Shown: in pieces, positions 52,708 to 61,077 of the stretch
How the letters are laid out: every line of letters starts with the position of its first letter
Numbering within the stretch: position 1 is the stretch's first letter
From: a virus
Length of the DNA: 64,000 nucleotides
IMG/VR virus record: IMGVR_UViG_3300020182_000022
Coordinates: 18,262-82,261 of that record
Direction: 5' to 3' (one strand)
The notes under the pieces: generated by a model
Databases searched by the model: none
What the model was told of the DNA's origin: nothing
Seen by the model: the letters and a program-made list of their open reading frames with translations, nothing else
Position numbers and translations under genes: made by a program

Positions 52708-54136
52708 ATTTAATTTTCTCTGATTTGTATAAGTTTAGACGTTTTTTATAGTGTTTGTGGCTATAATATAACATATCCGCTATATCTATAATTATAACAC
52801 CTTTTTTATCCTTATGCAAGCGAAGACCTCTACCAATACTCTGTACTATCTTCACTTTAGCTTTGCCTCCACCTGCAAAAACGATATAATGTAAATTTTT
52901 GATATTGATACCGGTACTAAATATCTTGGAGATAGCGACACACACAACATTACTTGTGTCCTCCATCAATTTCTTCACTCTGTCACGCTCCTCCACTGCC
53001 ACATCACCTCTGATGAAGAACACCTGTTTGTCTGGACAAGCGGCCTTCAGTGCACCGAACAATTGCTCACCATGCTCAATGTAATCTACCATTATCAGGC
53101 AGTTGTTATCAAATTTATTACTGAGCTTACTGATAATACCATTACGAAAAGTGTTCTTCGCAAGAAAATCATACTCTCTACGGAATTTAGCACCAGGATC
53201 ATACCGATCACCCGGGAATGCCTGTGGTTTGTCCCTGTAATCTAACTTTATCACTTGAACCACAGCTTCAGCAACGAAGTCATCCTGTCTCAACTGGTAA
53301 CTGTTCTTCTCATACAACACAGGACCAATCTTTCCTATTATATTCCATTGATCTACTTGAGCTTCAGGCATGGTGCCGGTGAATCCAAACTTGTGAGGGG
53401 TTCTGATCTTCTTTATCAGCTTGTTTATCTTGTTACCAGTACGCAATTTGTGTACCTCATCAATAATCAGCAGGTCTATATCCTCAATCCACGACACATC
53501 TGACTTGCTGCTTTGCAATATACCCATATTGGCAATGATAACATTGCTACCCATGCTCAATTGATCATTTCCGGTCCACTTTGAGTATAAAAACGATGTA
53601 CTATACTCTCTAAAGTCAGAATATGTCTGATTGACTAGACCTAAATCAGGTACGATTATCAAACACTTGATAGTCTTTTGTTGATTGTATATGCTCTGTA
53701 TCAAACTAGCGATCGTTAATGTTTTACCACCAGCAGTCGCCAATACTGTTACACCTCTACCTAACTTTAAACATACATCTACGATCTCCTTCTGATAATC
53801 ACGTAATTCCAGTGATAGCTTAGGTCTCTCTGTGTTATAAGCTGTATTAAATGATGGGTTAATGACCGGGCGTAACAGATCATCTACAGTGAGCTTGGTA
53901 TCCTCTGTGTTATCCTTTAAAAACTTACGAATCTCGAAGTACAAGCCAGGATCGAACCTGCCTTGTGGTGTTATTAGATATTTTCTACTAGGAGCGAAAC
54001 GATTTTTATATCTAGCGAACTTTGCCGCATCATTAGCCACAGAAAAATGTTCCCTCACCTCTTCGAAGTGATCCCCGGTCATGATAGCTTGCTTGCGACC
54101 GGTGTCATATGTAAAATTTACGTTAAACTTGCTCAT
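52682..54136 (-). CDS. uvsW: Recombination helicase UvsW
   Basis: The 484-residue superfamily 2 helicase matches T4 UvsW (about 500 residues). The Q-like and Walker A part is TVLATAGGKTLTIASLI, Walker B is LLIIDEVHKLRT (DEVH), motif III is FGFTGTMPEA, and motifs IV-VI end with IVQSIGRGLRLHKDKK. It unwinds R-loops and branched DNA, helping the switch to recombination-driven replication. It lies directly after uvsY. Confidence 0.92.
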   Translation of the reverse strand: MSKFNVNFTYDTGRKQAIMTGDHFEEVREHFSVANDAAKFARYKNRFAPSRKYLITPQGRFDPGLYFEIRKFLKDNTEDTKLTVDDLLRPVINPSFNTAYNTERPKLSLELRDYQKEIVDVCLKLGRGVTVLATAGGKTLTIASLIQSIYNQQKTIKCLIIVPDLGLVNQTYSDFREYSTSFLYSKWTGNDQLSMGSNVIIANMGILQSSKSDVSWIEDIDLLIIDEVHKLRTGNKINKLIKKIRTPHKFGFTGTMPEAQVDQWNIIGKIGPVLYEKNSYQLRQDDFVAEAVVQVIKLDYRDKPQAFPGDRYDPGAKFRREYDFLAKNTFRNGIISKLSNKFDNNCLIMVDYIEHGEQLFGALKAACPDKQVFFIRGDVAVEERDRVKKLMEDTSNVVCVAISKIFSTGINIKNLHYIVFAGGGKAKVKIVQSIGRGLRLHKDKKGVIIIDIADMLYYSHKHYKKRLNLYKSEKIKYGIKIIKE

Positions 54137-54531
54137 TATAATGTCTCAAGCTTCATAATCTCTGTTATGTTTTTGATATCGAACGACATTCCAGTGAATA
54201 TCTTCTCTCCTTTCTCTAAAAAGTCGATTATCAGTCTGTTCTCCTTCATCTCCTCGTTGATCTTCTTGACTCTAGCATGCTTCTCTGCAGCTTTCATTGC
54301 AGTTGGTAATGTGACTTGGTATGTAGCAGTAGCTATCACCTCTTTGGCTATCTCCATTATGACATTGTCCTTGCGATCCTGGATAGCTGACTGTGATCCT
54401 TTGGCTCTGATCAGTCTTCCCACCCACTTGTGCTTCAAGGCTGGTAATTTTAGCTGCACATCTTTGAGATTAAACTCATCAAGGTCAACATCATCACCCA
54501 TTTCTTTTATATATTGTTCTAGCTGTTCCAT
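54136..54531 (-). CDS. uvsY: Recombination mediator UvsY
   Basis: The 131-residue helical protein matches T4 UvsY (137 residues). It has the acidic start MEQLEQYIKEMGDDVDLDEF, the LKLPALKHKWVGRLI segment and a C-terminal helical oligomerisation region (FDIKNITEIMKLE). UvsY loads UvsX onto gp32-coated single strands. It is the first gene of the uvsY-uvsW-55-47-46 operon, with a strong promoter at 54550-54578. Its stop overlaps the first base of uvsW. Confidence 0.82.
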   Translation of the reverse strand: MEQLEQYIKEMGDDVDLDEFNLKDVQLKLPALKHKWVGRLIRAKGSQSAIQDRKDNVIMEIAKEVIATATYQVTLPTAMKAAEKHARVKKINEEMKENRLIIDFLEKGEKIFTGMSFDIKNITEIMKLETL

Positions 54532-54549
54532 ATCAAAAGCATAAGTACA

Positions 54550-54578
54550 ATTATAATATATTTTACCATATAAGTCAA
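54550..54578 (-). promoter_or_regulatory. Early sigma70-type promoter for uvsY-uvsW-55-47-46
   Basis: On the minus strand, TTGACT (54578-54573), 17 bases and TATAAT (54555-54550). The predicted start is 54543, twelve bases before the uvsY ATG, so this one has a short leader. Confidence 0.85.
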
Positions 54579-54580
54579 CA

Positions 54581-54835
54581 ATGAAATCATTCGAGAAAAT
54601 ATTCTATACCAAATTACTTGAAGACATGGCAGCTGGAGCTGGTGGAGTGTTCGGAGACACAGCAAGTATGGGTCATGGCGGAGACTTTGGTAACACAGAT
54701 TTTTATGCACCAGGAGACGCTAGAATTACTAAAGGTGGCAAGAAGAAACAAAAGAAGAAAAAGAAAAAAAAGCATGACGGTAGTATTGAGCCTCTTGTTC
54801 CTACTCAGAAAAGGTTTCTTGGATCTTCAATGTGA
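54581..54835 (+). CDS. Small basic late protein with capsid-targeting-like N-terminus
   Basis: The 84-residue product starts MKSFEKIFYTKLLEDMAAGA, ending a short amphipathic peptide in L-L-E. A Gly-rich middle (GGVFGDTASMGHGGDFGN, then FYAPGDARI) leads to a long Lys run and a short tail. This composition suits an internal, DNA-neutralising head protein. A weak late-like box TATAAGTC lies at 54569-54576. Similar small proteins with APGDARxPK are, to my memory, known in T4-like cyanophages, without function. Confidence 0.65.
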   Translation: MKSFEKIFYTKLLEDMAAGAGGVFGDTASMGHGGDFGNTDFYAPGDARITKGGKKKQKKKKKKKHDGSIEPLVPTQKRFLGSSM

Positions 54836-54839
54836 CTAA

Positions 54840-54847
54840 CTTAAATA
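54840..54847 (+). promoter_or_regulatory. T4-type late promoter, plus strand
   Basis: CTTAAATA, with two deviations from the consensus box, predicts a start at 54853, one base before the ATG at 54854. Confidence 0.62.
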
Positions 54848-54853
54848 ATTCTA

Positions 54854-56191
54854 ATGAAACCGTTCAAGCAATACTATACTGAACAACAAACGTTACTAGA
54901 GAACAGAAGAACGTTCTTGAGAACCTTGTTTGGAGGTGCGGCAGCCATGGCAGTTAGCAATCCGGTCCGGGCTGCGAATGCTGTTGCGAATGCAGCTAGT
55001 GCTCCATGGATCAAAATGAGCTTAGAGCAGGATTTCTCCATGTATGATTACGCTAAAGTTTCAGCAGATGAGATCGCTAATTTGATCGCCATGAAAGGAA
55101 AATACACACCAGGAGTGAGTGCTGATGGTGGTATCACTGTCAATTACAATGACAGTGCAGTGGACATGGTCGAGGTGTATGTCAAGCCTGGCACGCCCAT
55201 GTACAAACAAGTCGCGGCAAGAATATCTGATGATCCAGATGTAGACGCACCAGGTGGGTTTGATTTTGAAAAGCAGGTGTTTAACACGATTGGAGATGAT
55301 GATGGTTCAGGTGTGAGTTGGCTTGAGGATCAGCTTGAATCGATGGCATCACAGGATTATGAAGAATTTAAAAAATTACCTCAAGACATGAAAGATGAAC
55401 GTCGAGATGTTGACGGAATAGATGATTCTGGTTACCAACCTGAGGCTCAAATGAATGCATCTAGTAGGGTGAAAGAGTTTATCGATCAGGCTGAAGAGAT
55501 CGGAGCCGAATTACCAGATTGGATGCGTGATGTGGTGGGTAGAGGATACATGAAAGGTCATGTGTTAGCTAATGCGAGTGGAAATGAAGAGGTATCCACT
55601 GACACATTGGTGGAGTTACAGGATTTGTACCCAGGTGAACACATTGATTACCCTGATGAGATGGATATTGACAGATGGTTGGATGGTACTGCTGACAATC
55701 CGATGGACTCTATGGGTTACGATCGAGAAGAGTATAGTCGGGACATGGATCAAGTCGCCGGCGAACTGGAATATAAGGATCAAGATGATGATATTCAAAG
55801 CAGAGATGATTCAGAAATGACCACCGTGACCGTTCCAGGTTACGATAGTTCTGCAGATAATTGGGCCGAGGCTGGATTCAATTTCCTCATGGGGGCTTCA
55901 CAAACTATGCAACAAGTCCCAGTGAAACACGTGATGAATGTTCCTGGTTTTTATGACGCGATCAAAAAAGGACGAGAGATGAATGGAGATTCTGAAGAAA
56001 CGGACATAGACGAACCGTTGACTATCGCGCATGATGGTAGTGACACGATCGAGATAATCGGTGGTTTCGCACAACTAGCAGCTGCAGATGATGAGAAAAT
56101 GCCCCTCCGTAGAGTGCGGATGGTGCATGTTGATGAGTTGCAAGCAGAACCAGAAAGCACCTCAAAATATTTAGACAATGAGAACATTTAG
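54854..56191 (+). CDS. Late protein with capsid-targeting-like leader followed by a Tat-like signal
   Basis: The 445-residue protein opens MKPFKQYYTEQQTLLE, a leader ending in L-L-E. Then NRRTFLRTLFGGAAAMAV and PVRAANA fit a twin-arginine (RRxFL) signal with hydrophobic core and AxA-type end at residues 18-43. The rest is acidic, with a compact C-terminal part. No enzyme motif is recognised. If the leader targets it to the head and is removed, the new N-terminus would expose the Tat motif. The last codons overlap the next ATG by 14 bases in an NENI-stop arrangement. Confidence 0.6.
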   Translation: MKPFKQYYTEQQTLLENRRTFLRTLFGGAAAMAVSNPVRAANAVANAASAPWIKMSLEQDFSMYDYAKVSADEIANLIAMKGKYTPGVSADGGITVNYNDSAVDMVEVYVKPGTPMYKQVAARISDDPDVDAPGGFDFEKQVFNTIGDDDGSGVSWLEDQLESMASQDYEEFKKLPQDMKDERRDVDGIDDSGYQPEAQMNASSRVKEFIDQAEEIGAELPDWMRDVVGRGYMKGHVLANASGNEEVSTDTLVELQDLYPGEHIDYPDEMDIDRWLDGTADNPMDSMGYDREEYSRDMDQVAGELEYKDQDDDIQSRDDSEMTTVTVPGYDSSADNWAEAGFNFLMGASQTMQQVPVKHVMNVPGFYDAIKKGREMNGDSEETDIDEPLTIAHDGSDTIEIIGGFAQLAAADDEKMPLRRVRMVHVDELQAEPESTSKYLDNENI

Positions 56192-56201
56192 ACAATTTTA
56201 C
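56178..56201 (+). repeat. Leader-coding repeat, copy 1
   Basis: The 24-base sequence codes for MRTFRQFY and also contains the stop of the upstream gene. A near-identical copy starts at 56599. Confidence 0.85.
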
Positions 56202-57419
56202 GAAGATAATTCAATGGAGTATCACTACACCATTATAGGTATAGGTGGATATCATAGTGAGAATATAATAGTGTTAAAATCGTTTGGACATGTACCAGAT
56301 CAAAAAGTAGAGGGATTGGTCAAGTACTCAACACAATTAGCAAATGAGCAATTCGGTGAAGATGAAGATTATCAAGGTGAGTATGAAGATTATGTTGAAT
56401 TTGGTACAGCCGATGCGATGAGCAATTTTTATCATGATGTGGGTATAGATGAAGCAGTTGGAGAGTATCACATAAACGAGCAATACAAGCTTGTCAAGCA
56501 CATCCCACCTCACCGGTCCATAACGGCTGGTGATGCCAATTTTGAAGGTGATGAGATGTTCTTTATTCGTACCCTAGATGGTTGGGATGGTAGTGTAAAT
56601 GAGAAAACATTTAGACAATTTTACACTGAGAATCTTAACAGATTTGAAAACATGGACGATTTAATCTTTGGAGTGATGGACCTGATTTACAGTGCCGGGG
56701 ATTATGAAGCCAATTTACGTCCTGTGAGTGTGGTTGATTATGGTATCAAGGAGACACAGCAAATGATTGACGATTACTTGACTGGTGCGGGATTGAAAGA
56801 TACACAACCTGAATGGTATCAGCAACGATTTGACATATACAAACAACTGGATGATGACGTGGTGCAGTCGAGTAAGGACCCGGACAATCTACCAGAAGAA
56901 CCGGATGGTGAATGGAAAACAGAAGAAGAATACAAAGAAGAGATGGAAGACCATCATGAACTATATGCTCGTTTCCGCGCCATGGTGCTAGCAGCCATGC
57001 ACAACAAAAGCTGGAAAGAGTATACTAATGAGTATAGTGATGATCACATACTCAACTCGACCAGACGTCAGAACGATGTATGGAAGGCGTCAGAGCGTAT
57101 GAGGGACGGATTTGGTATAAACGAAGGTCTATGGGCCAACATCAACGCCAAGAAAAAACGCGGAGGCAAGAGTGCCAAGAAAGGCAGCAAAGCATACAAA
57201 GCTGCTAAGAAGGCTGGTGACAAACTAGAAGTCACAAAAGAAAACTTCAAAGACGGCAAGAAAAAAGGCAAGAGTCGTCCTGGTAGAGTCAAAAAAGCCG
57301 GCACAAGCTGCAACGGATCAGTGACAGAGCTTCGGAAACGCGCCAAGAACAGCAGTGGTGAGAAGGCCAAAATGTCACACTGGTGTGCGAATATGAAGAG
57401 TGGTAAGAAAAAGAATTGA
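56178..57419 (+). CDS. Apparent fusion of two capsid-targeted proteins with basic tail
   Basis: The 413-residue frame begins MRTFRQFYED and carries a second copy, KTFRQFYTEN, at residues 143-152. The DNA around both copies is nearly identical, but the second has AAAA instead of AA. Without those two bases, the first part would stop as NENI and a new gene would start with ATGAGAACATTT, exactly as at the junction with the previous gene. The C-terminal 85 residues are very basic (KKRGGKSAKKGSKAYKAA, then ending MKSGKKKN), of the kind seen in DNA-associated phage proteins. It may be a true fusion or a homopolymer artefact. Confidence 0.6.
   Translation: MRTFRQFYEDNSMEYHYTIIGIGGYHSENIIVLKSFGHVPDQKVEGLVKYSTQLANEQFGEDEDYQGEYEDYVEFGTADAMSNFYHDVGIDEAVGEYHINEQYKLVKHIPPHRSITAGDANFEGDEMFFIRTLDGWDGSVNEKTFRQFYTENLNRFENMDDLIFGVMDLIYSAGDYEANLRPVSVVDYGIKETQQMIDDYLTGAGLKDTQPEWYQQRFDIYKQLDDDVVQSSKDPDNLPEEPDGEWKTEEEYKEEMEDHHELYARFRAMVLAAMHNKSWKEYTNEYSDDHILNSTRRQNDVWKASERMRDGFGINEGLWANINAKKKRGGKSAKKGSKAYKAAKKAGDKLEVTKENFKDGKKKGKSRPGRVKKAGTSCNGSVTELRKRAKNSSGEKAKMSHWCANMKSGKKKN
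56599..56624 (+). repeat. Leader-coding repeat, copy 2, with two extra A
   Basis: Same sequence as copy 1 except for a two-base expansion of AA to AAAA (56604-56607). The ATG at 56599 is out of frame with the downstream coding region because of it. Confidence 0.85.
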
Positions 57420-57435
57420 TATTCAGATAATTTAG

Positions 57436-57443
57436 TGTAAATA
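57436..57443 (+). promoter_or_regulatory. T4-type late promoter for nuclease gene
   Basis: TGTAAATA predicts a start at 57449, exactly the ATG. Confidence 0.72.
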
Positions 57444-57448
57444 AATAC

Positions 57449-57946
57449 ATGCCATCTCCTCAGAAAGCCAAAGGAAATGCCTTTGAGAGGGACACAGCAA
57501 AGCATCTCTCGGACGTATTCGGATTGAATTTTACGCGTGTACCCACTAGTGGTGCTATGACTGGAGGAATGAATGCTGATGTGTTGGCTCGTTTGTCTCA
57601 CTCACAAAAACTATTACTAGAGGGAGATTTGATTCCACCTGATGAATTGTACAAGATGAAGATCGAATGCAAAGCTCATAAGGATATATCATTCAGTAAA
57701 TTCTATACTGAGAATAAAATGTTAGACAGTTGGTTGGAGCAATCATTTTCTGATGAGAAAAATTGGTTTTTAATATTTAAAATCAACAACCAAGGCAAAT
57801 TCATTGCGTTTGATACTAATGTATTCGAGCAATGTAACAAATTAGACGGTGCTAACTACTTGGTATATAAAGAAACCAATTACGTGACTCCTTTAGATGG
57901 GTTCTTTGAGAGATACAAAGATGTTTTGTTGCGTTTATGTAAGTAA
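57449..57946 (+). CDS. PD-(D/E)XK nuclease, resolvase-like
   Basis: The 165-residue protein has the layout of a small PD-(D/E)XK nuclease: KGNAFERDTAKHL with Glu13, then a Gly/Thr loop (RVPTSGAMTGGMNADV), Asp60 in LEGDLIPP, and the E-x-K pair Glu73-Cys-Lys75 in KIECKAHKDI. Archaeal-type Holliday junction resolvases and VRR-type nucleases share this look. There is no leader peptide like those on its neighbours. In a late operon, it could trim or resolve DNA during packaging. Confidence 0.75.
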   Translation: MPSPQKAKGNAFERDTAKHLSDVFGLNFTRVPTSGAMTGGMNADVLARLSHSQKLLLEGDLIPPDELYKMKIECKAHKDISFSKFYTENKMLDSWLEQSFSDEKNWFLIFKINNQGKFIAFDTNVFEQCNKLDGANYLVYKETNYVTPLDGFFERYKDVLLRLCK

Positions 57947-57951
57947 TCTCT

Positions 57952-57959
57952 TATAATAC
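57952..57959 (+). promoter_or_regulatory. Late-type promoter box, degenerate
   Basis: TATAATAC; with late spacing the start is 57965, exactly the ATG. Read as a sigma70 -10 (TATAAT) the start would be one base earlier, so the class is uncertain. Confidence 0.55.
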
Positions 57960-57964
57960 AAGTT

Positions 57965-58549
57965 ATGGACTCAATCGAGTTAGATAATTACAGCTTACAT
58001 GTTATAAATTTCGAATCTATATTCACGCGCGCGTACAAGTGTATTGTTGACGATTTGTTCACGTATGACAAGTTTCATGATCATAACGTGAGATCACAAG
58101 ACACTAAGCGTATATACTATTATCATCTGATCAAGACCATATGTGATGTTGTTATTGAGACTAAAACTACGAACAAGATTGTGATATATTATTGTGAGAA
58201 GGATGTCAAGTGTGATTTCAAGTCCTGTATCAATTCTAGAACTCGCAAAGGTGGTGATAATGATAATAGATCAGACTTTGTGTTGTTCATGAATCGATTT
58301 TTCAAGCAGATCAAAACCATGATACCGGTTCGCGTGTTTATTGGTGATGTCAAGTTCAATACGTTTGTTCAATATTACAACACCAACAAAGGGAAATACA
58401 TTGAAGTGATCAACGAGTTGAGGAACATCACAAGCAAGCCTAATTTTAATTTCTCCAAGCTCAAGAAATATAGTGACAAATATAAATTGATTTATATAAG
58501 CAAGGATTATCTCAATCAAGTGAAAGTTAAGTCGATTATGTATAAATAA
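57965..58549 (+). CDS. Hypothetical protein, 194 residues
   Basis: The product has alternating strand and helix segments, including NYSLHVINFESIFTRAYKCI, NKIVIYYCEKDVKCDF and TMIPVRVFIGDVKFNTFV. The early Asp/Glu-containing strand and later acidic residues faintly recall PIN-like nucleases, but no motif set is convincing. Its last two codons and stop (Y-K-stop) form the late promoter of the next gene. Confidence 0.6.
   Translation: MDSIELDNYSLHVINFESIFTRAYKCIVDDLFTYDKFHDHNVRSQDTKRIYYYHLIKTICDVVIETKTTNKIVIYYCEKDVKCDFKSCINSRTRKGGDNDNRSDFVLFMNRFFKQIKTMIPVRVFIGDVKFNTFVQYYNTNKGKYIEVINELRNITSKPNFNFSKLKKYSDKYKLIYISKDYLNQVKVKSIMYK
58541..58548 (+). promoter_or_regulatory. T4-type late promoter built into the upstream stop
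   Basis: A perfect TATAAATA made from the last two codons and part of the stop of the previous gene. The predicted start is 58554, exactly the next ATG. Confidence 0.88.
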
Positions 58550-58553
58550 TATT

Positions 58554-59141
58554 ATGAAACGTGATTTTAACAGTTCAATTCAGCATGCTCGGAGCAAGTA
58601 TCTCCCAACAGTTACTGAGAAATCTGACAGCATGAGCAACAAGACTAACAATTTGATTGAAGGTATGATGAATGATTTAGCTGGTAGTGTGAAGAAAGGT
58701 ATAAATAAAGTAGCTGGTGCTACTCAAAAGATTCGTACATTCGCACAGAATCAAAAACACGGTGGTACATTCGGGGCGATGAGCAGTGCTGGTATGTTTG
58801 ACCCCAAAGGAGACAGTCAAAAGGTTAGAGCAGAATGGGACAAGTTGGATGCTGGTGCCAGAAAGGCATGGGAGCAAAAGGGAAAAGATTTCACTCCTCC
58901 ACAGGAGGGAAAAGATTATTTCTATAATTTTAAAATGCAGGCACTCGCGAAAGATAAAACGCGCGCGGCTGAAGGGAAATCACCACCAACCGGTGGTGGG
59001 ACTCAAACCCAACAAACTCCAGCACAACAAGAGCAAGCTTGGAGAGATTCATTTAGAAACAACCCTACCATACAACAACAAGCTCAAGCCAACAACATGG
59101 ACGAGGATAAATACGTACAGTTCATGAAAGCACAACAATAA
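58554..59141 (+). CDS. Hypothetical late protein
   Basis: The 195-residue product has a polar N-terminal part (containing LIEGMMNDLAGSVKKGINKV), then a segment AEWDKLDAGARKAWEQKGKD that faintly recalls HMG-box spacing, and a Gln-rich C-terminal part (TQTQQTPAQQEQAWRDSF). A perfect late promoter starts transcription on its ATG. A DNA-bound virion protein is possible but not shown. Confidence 0.6.
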   Translation: MKRDFNSSIQHARSKYLPTVTEKSDSMSNKTNNLIEGMMNDLAGSVKKGINKVAGATQKIRTFAQNQKHGGTFGAMSSAGMFDPKGDSQKVRAEWDKLDAGARKAWEQKGKDFTPPQEGKDYFYNFKMQALAKDKTRAAEGKSPPTGGGTQTQQTPAQQEQAWRDSFRNNPTIQQQAQANNMDEDKYVQFMKAQQ

Positions 59142-59152
59142 TAATTTAATAT

Positions 59153-59515
59153 ATGAAAAAGTTCACACATCTAATAGAAGAACACCTTCGCGTTTTAAAC
59201 GAAGAGGATCCAGCATTACCACCAGCTGATCCAGCCGCGGCACCAGTTGACCCAGCTGCTGCTCCTGTACCAGAAGAGACTCCAGAGAGTGCAATTCCGG
59301 ATGAAGAGAGTGAAGGTCAAGAAGACACAGCAGTGTTGAAAGTCAATTATGTTGAGATGATACGCAAAGCATTGATCATGGCTCCTAAGCATATTGATGA
59401 TGTTGATTATGCCAAGTTGACCAAGGTTGTTGACACAGAGAATCTAGAAGAGATGCAAGAGTTGGTTAGTCGTATTGTGAAGAACAATTATCCACATTCA
59501 GATTTTGAAGTATGA
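59153..59515 (+). CDS. Small late protein with capsid-targeting-like N-terminus and Ala/Pro linker
   Basis: The 120-residue product starts MKKFTHLIEEHLRVLNEED, with two [I/L]-x-E sites. A linker of DPAAAP-type repeats (residues 20-42) and an acidic stretch follow. A small helical domain (KVNYVEMIRKALIMAPKHI, then ENLEEMQELVSRIV) ends the protein. The plan of leader, linker and small domain is shared with 29678-30127. No clear late box is visible directly upstream, so it is probably read from the previous promoter. It overlaps the next gene by four bases. Confidence 0.65.
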   Translation: MKKFTHLIEEHLRVLNEEDPALPPADPAAAPVDPAAAPVPEETPESAIPDEESEGQEDTAVLKVNYVEMIRKALIMAPKHIDDVDYAKLTKVVDTENLEEMQELVSRIVKNNYPHSDFEV

Positions 59516-61077
59516 GCGATCGTGATTTAAGAAATTTATATGAGAATGTTCGGCGCGGTGACGAGTATGTTGCACCGAAACGCGAGAGTGAATTATATTC
59601 TCACGTGTTAAATAACCAAGAGAATAATAACGTGATCGAAGAGGCGACAGTTACTGTTACACTTACAGACGGTACGACACAAACGGTTGAAATAACAGAT
59701 AGTAATGCGAAGGAATTACAAAATGTATTAAAATTACCATTAGACAGAAACTCAGCATTTTTTAAAACAAATGACGGATGGGACTCTTATCGAACTACTC
59801 AAGATCAAGCTCATGAGCTGAGCCGCGAGACAGGATCAATCGCCGATAAGGGTAGGTTACTGAAGAAGATTAAAATGAGAGCGGCAGAATCTACTGCAAT
59901 TGCGAACGTACAGGAGCGTACTTTAAGTGATGTTGTACAGGATTTGCTTAAATTTGTTATGGATACCGCTGACCGAACGATGAAAATAGAGGGAGAATCG
60001 ATCAATCAAAGCGTCAAGGCTAATCAAATAATGAGCCAGATCGAGAGCGGTGTTTTGCAGAGAGAATTAATCGGTTTTATGGGTAGTGTAGGTAAAAGTA
60101 AGTTCAATCTATGGGCTCCATTAGAGGGTAAACAGTCCACTCATACTTCAGGTGCTCAGCCAATACACTTCGATTTGGAACGAAACCCAGATATGAAATA
60201 TTTAAAGCCGTTTGATGAGGCAAAGAAGGCTAGAGGAGCTGCAGGCCCGGGTGAATCTCTACTATCATTCATATATGGAGGTCAAAAACCGGATGGAGCG
60301 GGTGATATACAACTCAACTCTAATACAGAACATACAATAGAATTGAAATTTAACCAGGGCAGGATAGGCAAGGGTATCAAAGGTGCGAAGCCTAAGAGTG
60401 TGACAGCTCTGTTTATCAAGGGCATTGACCAAGCGATGGCTTATTTTGGTGGTAACAATAAGAATAACCCTATATATAAAGTACAAAATCCGATGGGTGA
60501 AGACGAGTATTTAACGTATGAAAAATTAAAGAACTTAAGTGAAGACGAGCATTATAAGATATATTTCAACGCCAGCACCGGTTTGCCACTTGCAAAACTA
60601 AAAATTAAGCAAAGTGAAGTTGCTGGAGCGTTTGCTCATGGTAGTTCGGTTAAAATCAACACAGAAGATGGCGATCAGACCGTCCCGGTCGATCAGATGA
60701 CTGTTCAACAATTTAAAGATGCATTCTCTGGAATTCAAGAAACTGGAAAATATAAAGACGAGCCTTGGGCTGTTGTTAATTATGGGGGTGAGTTTTTGAG
60801 TGAACTGCTCGTGGATGCACTAAAACAAATACCAGGTAATACTGATAAAAATAGAGTAGAGAATCTCATTGGTGTTTTTCACCTTAAGAACTACCTGACA
60901 CACATTGCTAAATTCAAGTGGTTGGTTGTTTATAATGAGAGCGGTGATGCAGTATCAGTAACATCTGATGATATACTAAAACTCGATCCAATACCACTAC
61001 TCACTAGATTGGGTGAGTCCGGACTTAAATTTTACCCACGTGATGATGCGTCTGGGTTTGATATTCGTTTTATATAA
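59512..61077 (+). CDS. Putative PD-(D/E)XK-like protein of the late cargo region
   Basis: The 521-residue protein begins MSDRDLRNLYENVRRGDEYV, a tag of the second type seen in this window. The middle is helical. From residue about 245, PGESLLSFIYGG, then GAGDIQLNSNTEHTIELKF places Glu248, Asp265 and Glu277-Leu-Lys279 in the spacing of a PD-(D/E)XK nuclease core. The C-terminal part is mixed alpha/beta. It overlaps the ligase-like gene by one base, suggesting that the two proteins act together. The nuclease call is an inference from motif spacing. Confidence 0.5.
   Translation: MSDRDLRNLYENVRRGDEYVAPKRESELYSHVLNNQENNNVIEEATVTVTLTDGTTQTVEITDSNAKELQNVLKLPLDRNSAFFKTNDGWDSYRTTQDQAHELSRETGSIADKGRLLKKIKMRAAESTAIANVQERTLSDVVQDLLKFVMDTADRTMKIEGESINQSVKANQIMSQIESGVLQRELIGFMGSVGKSKFNLWAPLEGKQSTHTSGAQPIHFDLERNPDMKYLKPFDEAKKARGAAGPGESLLSFIYGGQKPDGAGDIQLNSNTEHTIELKFNQGRIGKGIKGAKPKSVTALFIKGIDQAMAYFGGNNKNNPIYKVQNPMGEDEYLTYEKLKNLSEDEHYKIYFNASTGLPLAKLKIKQSEVAGAFAHGSSVKINTEDGDQTVPVDQMTVQQFKDAFSGIQETGKYKDEPWAVVNYGGEFLSELLVDALKQIPGNTDKNRVENLIGVFHLKNYLTHIAKFKWLVVYNESGDAVSVTSDDILKLDPIPLLTRLGESGLKFYPRDDASGFDIRFI

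Noticed and set aside
56599-56640. Independent gene start at the second leader copy (ATG at 56599)
   Set aside because: As the sequence stands this ATG is in a different frame from the following coding region, so it is reported as a frameshift or fusion and not as a gene start.
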